A stretch of DNA of 10,276 nucleotides, taken from positions 1 to 10,276 of the forward strand of contig JAODNS010000214.1 in assembly GCA_025465145.1 (NCBI GenBank). Reading direction: 5' to 3'. Every line of letters starts with the position of its first letter. Position 1 is the first letter of the stretch. The translations under genes were made by a program, and so were the position numbers. The notes beneath the pieces were generated by a model. The model searched no databases and was not told the DNA's origin. It saw only the letters and a list, made by a program, of their open reading frames with translations. Of the stretch, positions 5,513 to 10,276 are shown in pieces. Source of the stretch: Frankiales bacterium. Its GTDB lineage: Bacteria > Actinomycetota > Actinomycetes > Mycobacteriales > SCTD01.

Positions 5513-6532
5513 ATGGGTCTGCAGGTAGGGGTCGTCGGCGCCACCGGGCAGGTGGGTGCCGTCATGCGCAGGCTGCTGGTGGACCGGGCCTTCCCCCTCG
5601 ACGGGATCCGCTTCTTCGCCAGCGCCCGCTCGGCCGGCACCACCTTGGACTTCGGCGGCACTCAGGTCCTCGTCGAGGACGCGTCGACGGCCGACCCGCG
5701 CGGGCTCGACATCGCGCTGTTCTCGGCCGGTGGCGGGACGTCGAAGGAGCTCGCGCCCACGTACGCGGCGGCCGGCGCGACGGTCATCGACAACAGCAGC
5801 GCCTGGCGGATGGACCCCGACGTGCCGCTGGTCGTCAGCGAGGTCAACGGCGACGAGATCCGCCACGCCCGCAAGGGGATCATCGCCAACCCCAACTGCA
5901 CCACCATGGCGGCGATGCCGGTCCTCAAGCCGCTGCACGACGAGGCGCAGCTGGTACGGATGACCGCCGCGACCTACCAGGCCGTGAGCGGCTCCGGGTC
6001 GGCCGGCGTCGACGAGCTGGACAAGCAGGTGCGCGAGGTCGTCGGCCGGGCCACCGAGCTCGTGCACGACGGCGCAGCCGTGTCGTTCCCGACGCCGCAG
6101 AAGTACGTCCGGCCGATCGCGTTCAACGTCCTGCCGATGGCAGGGTCGCTCGTCGACGACGGCAGCTTCGAGACCGATGAGGAGCAGAAGCTCCGCAACG
6201 AGAGCCGCAAGATCCTCGGCATCCCGGACCTGCGCGTCTCCGGCACCTGCGTGCGCGTCCCGGTGTTCACCGGCCACTCGCTGAGCCTCAACGTCGAGTT
6301 CGCCCGCGACCTCTCCGTCGCCCGGGCGCTCGAGCTGCTCCGCGCCGCGCCCGGCGTCGAGGTCACCGACGTCCCGACGCCGCTGCAGGCCGCCGGGCAG
6401 GACCCGTCGTATGTGGGCCGCGTCCGACAGGACGGCAGCAACGGGCTGGCCCTGTTCGTCAGCAACGACAACCTCCGCAAGGGCGCTGCGCTCAACGCGG
6501 TCCAGATCGCCGAGCTGGTGGCGCGCGGATGA
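5513..6532 (+). CDS. asd: Aspartate-semialdehyde dehydrogenase
   Basis: This enzyme (EC 1.2.1.11) reduces aspartyl-4-phosphate, made by the aspartokinase encoded just upstream, to aspartate semialdehyde using NADPH, with release of phosphate. The 339-residue protein is of normal length. It opens with the Rossmann motif GVVGATGQVG (6-15). The FSAGGG and IDNSSAWRMD segments are followed by the catalytic cysteine C129 in ANPNCTT, Q156 in TYQAVSG, R248 in CVRVPVF and the acid/base H255 in TGHS. The C-terminus carries the expected YVGRVRQD and LFVSNDNLRKGAALNAVQIAE blocks. ATG 5513 is supported by the family N-terminus and the nearby -10-like hexamer. The stop TGA overlaps the next ATG (ATGA), so the Ser/Thr kinase is translationally coupled to it. 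Confidence 0.97.
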   Translation: MGLQVGVVGATGQVGAVMRRLLVDRAFPLDGIRFFASARSAGTTLDFGGTQVLVEDASTADPRGLDIALFSAGGGTSKELAPTYAAAGATVIDNSSAWRMDPDVPLVVSEVNGDEIRHARKGIIANPNCTTMAAMPVLKPLHDEAQLVRMTAATYQAVSGSGSAGVDELDKQVREVVGRATELVHDGAAVSFPTPQKYVRPIAFNVLPMAGSLVDDGSFETDEEQKLRNESRKILGIPDLRVSGTCVRVPVFTGHSLSLNVEFARDLSVARALELLRAAPGVEVTDVPTPLQAAGQDPSYVGRVRQDGSNGLALFVSNDNLRKGAALNAVQIAELVARG

Positions 6533-7689
6533 CCGACCTCCCCACCGCGGCGATGCCCGCGAGCGGGCCGGAGCGCGTCATCGCCGGCCGGTACCGGATG
6601 GAGAGCCTGCTCGGCCGCGGCGGCACCGCCGAGGTCTGGCGCTGCACCGACGAGGCGCTCGAGCGGCAGGTCGCGCTGAAGCTGGTCACCGGCTCCGGCG
6701 GCGAGGACGCGCACCGCGTGGGGGACGAGGCGCGGCTGCTCGCCCGGCTGTCCCACCCTGGCCTGGTCCCCGTCTACGACGCGGGTACGGACGAGGCGAG
6801 CCACCCGTACGTCGTCATGGAGCTCGTCGACGGCGAGACCCTCGCCGACAGCATCCGGCGCGGTCCGCTGCCGCCCGAGCAGGTCGCCAGCATCGGCGGT
6901 CGGCTCGCGGACGCACTCGGGTACGTGCACGGCGAGGGGCTGGTCCACCGCGACGTCAAGCCCGCGAACGTGCTGCTGGGCAAGGACGGTCGGGTCCGGC
7001 TGACCGACTTCGGCATCGCGCGGCTCGTCGACGCGGCGAAGGTCACCGCGACCGGGCTCACCGTCGGCACCGCGTCGTACCTGTCGCCGGAGCAGGTGAC
7101 GGCCGAGCCGGTCGGACCGGCCGCCGACGTCTACGCGCTCGGGCTGGTGCTGCTCGAGTGCCTGACCGGCAAGCGCGAGTACCCGGGCAGCGCGGTCGAG
7201 GTCGCCCTTGCCCGGCTGTCCCGTCAGCCGGAGGTCCCGTCGACGCTGCCGAGCGGGTGGCCCGGCCTGCTCAGCGCGATGACCGCCCGGGACCCCGCCC
7301 GTCGACCGACCGCCACCCAGGTCGCGGACGACCTGCACGCGATCGCCACGGGCGGCGAGGCGACCACCGTCTTCACCTCCCCGGCGCCGCCACCGGCGGA
7401 GCGCACGCAGGTCATCGACCGCACCCGCGCGATGACCACGGTGCAGCCTGCGCCGGCTCCTCGGCGCGACGACGTCGCGCCCGCGGCTCCGGTGGCTGCG
7501 CCCCCGCGCAACAGCTGGCCCGTCGTCATCGGGCTGCTCACCGCCGTCGCGGTGATCGCGCTGCTCGGCCTGTTCCTCAGCAACCGCGGCGGGACGACCG
7601 CCGTGCCCGACCCCGTCCAGGTCGAGCAGGACGTGCCCGCGAAGATCCGTACCGACCTGAACCGGCTGCAGCAGGAGGTCCGCAGATGA
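6529..7689 (+). CDS. Transmembrane serine/threonine protein kinase (Hanks type)
   Basis: This is a PknB-like receptor kinase of 386 residues. The cytoplasmic kinase domain (about 20-275) is complete: glycine loop LGRGGTAEVW, ATP-binding K51 in VALKLV, helix-C E67, catalytic loop HRDVKPANVLL (D142, K144, N147), DFG at 160-162, an activation loop with candidate phospho-threonines T173, T175, T178 and T181, and SPEQ in place of APE. A Pro/Ala/Thr-rich linker (about 280-328) precedes one membrane span near 330-350. The external part is only about 36 residues, ends in an amphipathic stretch (IRTDLNRLQQEV), and has no PASTA or other large sensor domain. The start overlaps the asd stop and the stop overlaps the lipoprotein start. 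Substrates and signal are not known from sequence; the downstream lipoprotein is a natural partner candidate. Confidence 0.95.
   Translation: MTDLPTAAMPASGPERVIAGRYRMESLLGRGGTAEVWRCTDEALERQVALKLVTGSGGEDAHRVGDEARLLARLSHPGLVPVYDAGTDEASHPYVVMELVDGETLADSIRRGPLPPEQVASIGGRLADALGYVHGEGLVHRDVKPANVLLGKDGRVRLTDFGIARLVDAAKVTATGLTVGTASYLSPEQVTAEPVGPAADVYALGLVLLECLTGKREYPGSAVEVALARLSRQPEVPSTLPSGWPGLLSAMTARDPARRPTATQVADDLHAIATGGEATTVFTSPAPPPAERTQVIDRTRAMTTVQPAPAPRRDDVAPAAPVAAPPRNSWPVVIGLLTAVAVIALLGLFLSNRGGTTAVPDPVQVEQDVPAKIRTDLNRLQQEVRR
7673..7678 (+). promoter_or_regulatory. Ribosome binding site for the lipoprotein gene (AGGAGG)
   Basis: A consensus AGGAGG inside the kinase 3' end ends 7 nt before ATG 7686. 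It fixes the lipoprotein start and implies efficient translation, probably higher than that of the kinase, which has no comparable site. Confidence 0.8.
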
Positions 7690-8138
7690 GGCGCCCGCTC
7701 GCGGCACTCGTCCTCGTGCCGCTGCTGCTCGCCGGATGCGCCGAGAAGCGGTCGCCCGAGGCGGAGCTGCAGGTCGGCGCCAACGACCTCGTGTCCGCCG
7801 CCAACGCGAAGGACCCGGCAGCCGTCCGCACCGCAGGCAGTCGCCTGCTCGCGACGATCAATGCGCAGAAGAACAACGGCGACATCCCGCTGAGCAAGGC
7901 GAAGACCCTGCAGACGCTGACCAGTCGTGTGATGGCCAACGCCAACAGCCTCGAGCCGGAGGCGTCGCCCGTCCCGGTCACCTCGCCTTCGCCGGCGCCC
8001 TCGCCGGTGCGCGAGTCGCCGGAGCCGAGCCCGGAGCCCTCGCCCACCGAGGCGGAGGCCAGCCCGGAGCCGTCGCCGACGGAGGCGCCGAGCCCGATCG
8101 TCCAGATCAGCCTCCAGCCGAGCCCGGCCGCCAGCTAG
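7686..8138 (+). CDS. Small Pro/Ser-rich lipoprotein, kinase-linked, function unknown
   Basis: The 150-residue product starts with a lipoprotein signal peptide: MRRPLAALVLVPLLLAGC, with the lipobox LAGC and acylated C18. A short helical region follows (about 26-90), containing AANAKDPAAVRTAGSRLLAT and INAQKNNGDIPLSKAKTLQ. The last 60 residues are a low-complexity Pro/Ser/Glu/Ala tail with two exact copies of SPEPSPTEA (115-123 and 126-134). The helical region has a loose likeness to FIMAH-type extracellular helical domains; I rate that as a guess. The protein should sit on the outer face of the membrane next to the kinase stalk. The ATGA overlap with the kinase stop and the strong Shine-Dalgarno show the two are made together. 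Its stop overlaps the convergent peptidase stop. Confidence 0.85.
   Translation: MRRPLAALVLVPLLLAGCAEKRSPEAELQVGANDLVSAANAKDPAAVRTAGSRLLATINAQKNNGDIPLSKAKTLQTLTSRVMANANSLEPEASPVPVTSPSPAPSPVRESPEPSPEPSPTEAEASPEPSPTEAPSPIVQISLQPSPAAS
8028..8087 (+). repeat. Short imperfect repeat encoding SPEPSPTEA twice
   Basis: Two 27-bp units (8028-8054 and 8061-8087, 33-bp period) encode the same nine residues in the lipoprotein tail, with several synonymous third-position differences. The divergence indicates an old duplication or selection for composition rather than recent slippage. Confidence 0.7.
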
Positions 8139-9892
8139 GGCAGCGGCTCCAGCCCGAGCCGCTTGGCGAGGAAGTCCAGCTCCGCCCGCGCCTGCCGTAC
8201 CCGCTCGTCCACGACCAGCGATCCGTGGCCGGCGTCGAACCGGTAGACCTCGACGTCCTTGCCGGCGGCCTCGGCCGCGGCCAGCCAGTTGTCGATCTGC
8301 CGGATCGGGCAGCGCGGGTCGTTCGCGCCGGCCAGCACCAGCACGGGAGCCACCACCGCATCGACGTACGTCAGCGGCGAGCACTGCTCGTACCGCTCCG
8401 GCACCTCCGTCGGCGAGCCGCCGAACAGCGCGTCGTCGAACGCCTTCAGGGGCTCCATCTCGTCCTCGTACGCGGCGACGTAGTCGGCCACCGGCACGGC
8501 CGCCACCCCCGCGGCCCACAGCTCAGGCTGGGTGCCCAGGCCGAGCAGGGTCAGGTAGCCGCCCCAGGACCCGCCGCTGATCGCGCACCGCTCCGGGTCG
8601 GCGAGCCCCGTGGCCACGGCCCAGGCCCGGACCGCCGCCACGTCCTCGAGCTCGGTGAGCCCGGGCCGTCCGGTGATGGCGTCGCGCCAGGCAGAGCCGT
8701 AGCCGGTCGAGCCGCGGAAGTTCACGTCGACGACCGCGCAGCCGAGGTCGACCATCGCCGCGCGGTCGCTGTAGAAGGCATCGCTGTGCAGGTGGTGCGG
8801 GCCGCCGTGGACGACGAAGACGGTGGGGAACGGCCCGGTGCCCGGCGGCTGCGCGACCAGCGAGTGGATGGTGCCGCCCGGTCCGTCGACGAACGCGTCG
8901 GTGACTGGCACGGAGCCGGGCGCGGCCGGACCCGGGGCGGCCAGCACCACCTCACCGCTGGTCGAGCGGATGACGGTGGGCGAGGCGGCGGAGGACCAGG
9001 AGAACTCGACGGTGCCGTCCGGGCGGGCGGTCGCCCCGGTGACGCTGCCGACCGGGGTGTTCAAGGTGGTCACGGAGCCGTCCAGCCCCACCCGGTGCAG
9101 GGTCGTGCGGCCGCGTGCCTCGGCGACGACGAGCAGCGCGCTGCCGTCCGCGTACCAGTCGGCGGACAGGTCGCCCTCGAGCTCCACGGACAGCCGGTCC
9201 ACCCGACCGGTCTCGGCGTCCCACAGCAGGGGCAGCTGCCGCCCCTCCTGCTCGTGCAGCGCGAGCACGGTCGAGCCGGTGGGGGAGAAGCCGACGGCGG
9301 ACAGCCCGAGTCCTTCGCCGTCCCACAGGTCGCCGACCACGTCGCCGTCCACGGTCAGGACGCGTAGCGCCCGGTGCCGGGAGTCGCCGTGCTCCGAGTG
9401 CTCGAGCAGGACCAAGCGGTCGTCGCGGGAGAGCGCGGCGACGTCGGCGTCGTGCTCGCAGGCGTAGAGGACGGTCGCGCCCTCGGGGCGCACGACGTAG
9501 ACGGTGCTGCCGTCGTCGGTGGAGATGCCGACGACCGACAGGGTGCGGCCGATCTCGCAGCCGGCCGGATACCCCGCCGGCACGCCCGGAGCGGCCTCGA
9601 CGTCCGGGCCGCCCGCGAACGGCTGCGCCCGCCAGACGCCGAACTCGTCGCCGTCGGTGTCGTCGAACCACCAGACGCTCTCGCCGTCTGGCGACAGCAG
9701 CCCGTCGGTCGTGCCGTTGGCGCGCGCGGTCACTCGCCGGTGCTCGTCGGTGCCGCGGTCCCAGGCGTACAGCTCGAACGTCCCTGTCACGTTGGAGACG
9801 TACAGGCAGCGGTCCGGCGCGTCCTCGGCCCAGTCGGGCAGCGTGACCCGGGCCGCGCGGTACCGCTGCTCCCAGACCGGCAGCTCGCTCAC
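8135..9892 (-). CDS. S9 family serine peptidase (prolyl oligopeptidase / acylaminoacyl-peptidase type)
   Basis: This is a 585-residue serine peptidase with a beta-propeller in front of an alpha/beta-hydrolase domain. The first ~330 residues show the repeated strand pattern of a propeller (for example LLSPDGESVWWF, FSPTGSTVLAL, WYADGSALLVV). The hydrolase part has the oxyanion-region motif VVHGGPHHLHSD, VNFRGSTGYG, the nucleophile S442 in GGSWGGY, D525 in AGANDPRCP and H556 in FDAGHGSLV, so the catalytic triad appears complete. There is no signal peptide, so it should act in the cytoplasm on short peptides. GTG 9892 is chosen because GGGAGG lies about 4 nt upstream and its GTGA overlaps the upstream gene's stop; the in-frame GTG at 9904 lies upstream of that ribosome site. 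The exact substrate (acyl-peptide, prolyl or dipeptidyl) is not decided. Confidence 0.93.
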   Translation of the reverse strand: MSELPVWEQRYRAARVTLPDWAEDAPDRCLYVSNVTGTFELYAWDRGTDEHRRVTARANGTTDGLLSPDGESVWWFDDTDGDEFGVWRAQPFAGGPDVEAAPGVPAGYPAGCEIGRTLSVVGISTDDGSTVYVVRPEGATVLYACEHDADVAALSRDDRLVLLEHSEHGDSRHRALRVLTVDGDVVGDLWDGEGLGLSAVGFSPTGSTVLALHEQEGRQLPLLWDAETGRVDRLSVELEGDLSADWYADGSALLVVAEARGRTTLHRVGLDGSVTTLNTPVGSVTGATARPDGTVEFSWSSAASPTVIRSTSGEVVLAAPGPAAPGSVPVTDAFVDGPGGTIHSLVAQPPGTGPFPTVFVVHGGPHHLHSDAFYSDRAAMVDLGCAVVDVNFRGSTGYGSAWRDAITGRPGLTELEDVAAVRAWAVATGLADPERCAISGGSWGGYLTLLGLGTQPELWAAGVAAVPVADYVAAYEDEMEPLKAFDDALFGGSPTEVPERYEQCSPLTYVDAVVAPVLVLAGANDPRCPIRQIDNWLAAAEAAGKDVEVYRFDAGHGSLVVDERVRQARAELDFLAKRLGLEPLP

Positions 9893-10276
9893 AGGACCTC
9901 CCACGACAGCGCCCCGTTGACGTCCTCGTACGCCACCGCGTCCAGGAAAGCCCTTGCCTGCAGGGCTTCTGCGGTTGCCATGGCCCCCGTGCCCTCGATC
10001 TGCTGCGACGCCTCGACGAGCATCCGGGCGGTCAGCCCGTACCCGTCACGGGCGCGTACGGCCACCCGCGCGGTGCGGTCGCCGGCCGTCGCCTGGGCGA
10101 CGACCAGCGCCTCCGCCTGCCCGCGGACGTCGTCCGCCGGCCCCTCCGGCAGCCGCTCGGCGAGCCGCCCGACCAGGGGCGCGGCGAGCCGGGTCAGCGG
10201 CGCGAGCAGCGGCGCGAGCGGGGCCGAGGCGGCGGCGGCGCGGGTGACGAGGTCGGGTGCGGCGATGCCGCTGCGC
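9889..10276 (-). CDS. C-terminal part of a saccharopine dehydrogenase-like (putative trans-acting enoyl reductase) protein
   Basis: A minus-strand frame is open from the window edge to TGA at 9891-9889, giving the last 128 residues of a longer protein. The visible part begins RSGIAAPDLV, passes an Ala/Leu/Pro-rich helix, then PEGPADDVRGQAEALVVAQA, the block ARDGYGLTARMLVEASQQIE, and ends LDAVAYEDVNGALSWEVL. The strand followed by GYGLTA and a helix ML(V/I)EA, then a short loop and a terminal strand with an aromatic-Glu-Val end, resembles the C-terminus of saccharopine dehydrogenase-like NADP-binding oxidoreductases of actinomycetes. The N-terminal Rossmann motif that would prove this is outside the window. 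The stop overlaps the peptidase start by 4 nt, so the two genes are co-translated. Confidence 0.6.
   Translation of the reverse strand, partial: RSGIAAPDLVTRAAAASAPLAPLLAPLTRLAAPLVGRLAERLPEGPADDVRGQAEALVVAQATAGDRTARVAVRARDGYGLTARMLVEASQQIEGTGAMATAEALQARAFLDAVAYEDVNGALSWEVL
9896..9902 (-). promoter_or_regulatory. Ribosome binding site for the S9 peptidase (GGGAGGT)
   Basis: On the minus strand GGGAGGT ends three bases before GTG 9892, a rather short but usable spacing. It lies within the last codons of the upstream gene and argues for GTG 9892 over GTG 9904. Confidence 0.6.

Noticed and set aside
5974..7707. Long minus-strand frame opposite asd and the kinase
   Set aside because: Composition is typical of a shadow frame, while the plus strand encodes complete kinase and asd motifs.
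6411..8138. Continuous frame seeming to fuse shadow sequence to the lipoprotein
   Set aside because: The frame is open by chance through asd and the kinase; the lipoprotein has its own ATG, signal peptide and AGGAGG at the proper distance.
7736..9367. Long plus-strand frame across the lipoprotein and S9 peptidase
   Set aside because: It crosses a real stop junction and mirrors the peptidase in antisense; no family resemblance.
9893..9904. Peptidase start at GTG 9904
   Set aside because: It lies upstream of the ribosome site GGGAGG; GTG 9892 is correctly placed relative to that site and overlaps the upstream stop.
9954..10247. Small plus-strand ORF at the right end
   Set aside because: Pro/Arg/Ala-rich shadow of the minus-strand C-terminal gene, whose translation gives a sensible protein ending exactly at the peptidase start.

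Overview
The base composition is very GC-rich, with many GTG starts, long spurious antisense frames and Actinobacteria-type protein sequences. These include an aspartokinase with an internal beta-subunit start and a recR neighbour of the DUF5063 family. Together they point to the chromosome of a high-GC actinomycete; I cannot name the genus. Coding density is close to complete. I see no tRNA, rRNA, CRISPR array, insertion sequence or prophage gene. The only real gap is 225 nt between lysC and asd.

Bases 1-1956 (+ strand) hold a replication and repair cluster: the C-terminal end of dnaX, a YbaB/EbfC nucleoid-associated protein, recR and a DUF5063 protein, packed with gaps or overlaps of 2 to 10 nt. 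Bases 1953-3994 (- strand) hold a two-gene ABC exporter, ATPase then ABC-2 permease, coupled by a 4-nt overlap. It meets the DUF5063 gene tail to tail and lysC head to head.

Bases 4034-8138 (+ strand) begin with lysC and asd, the first two steps of the aspartate pathway (lysine, threonine, methionine, diaminopimelate). The asd stop overlaps the start of a transmembrane Ser/Thr kinase, which in turn overlaps a small Pro/Ser-rich lipoprotein gene. Bases 8135-10276 (- strand) hold an S9-family serine peptidase translationally coupled to an upstream gene that runs off the window; only its C-terminal 128 residues are visible.

Three regulatory patterns stand out. Four genes without a convincing Shine-Dalgarno (ybaB, the ABC ATPase, lysC, asd) each carry a TANNNT hexamer 6 to 8 nt before the ATG, as expected for leaderless transcripts. 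lysC contains a strong internal ribosome binding site before an in-frame GTG that would yield a separate 171-residue regulatory subunit. Both convergent gene pairs share their stops within a single CTAG palindrome, leaving no room for a terminator. The least described part is the kinase plus lipoprotein pair, which looks like a compact envelope-sensing module translationally tied to asd. No wholly new system is evident; most of the window is housekeeping.
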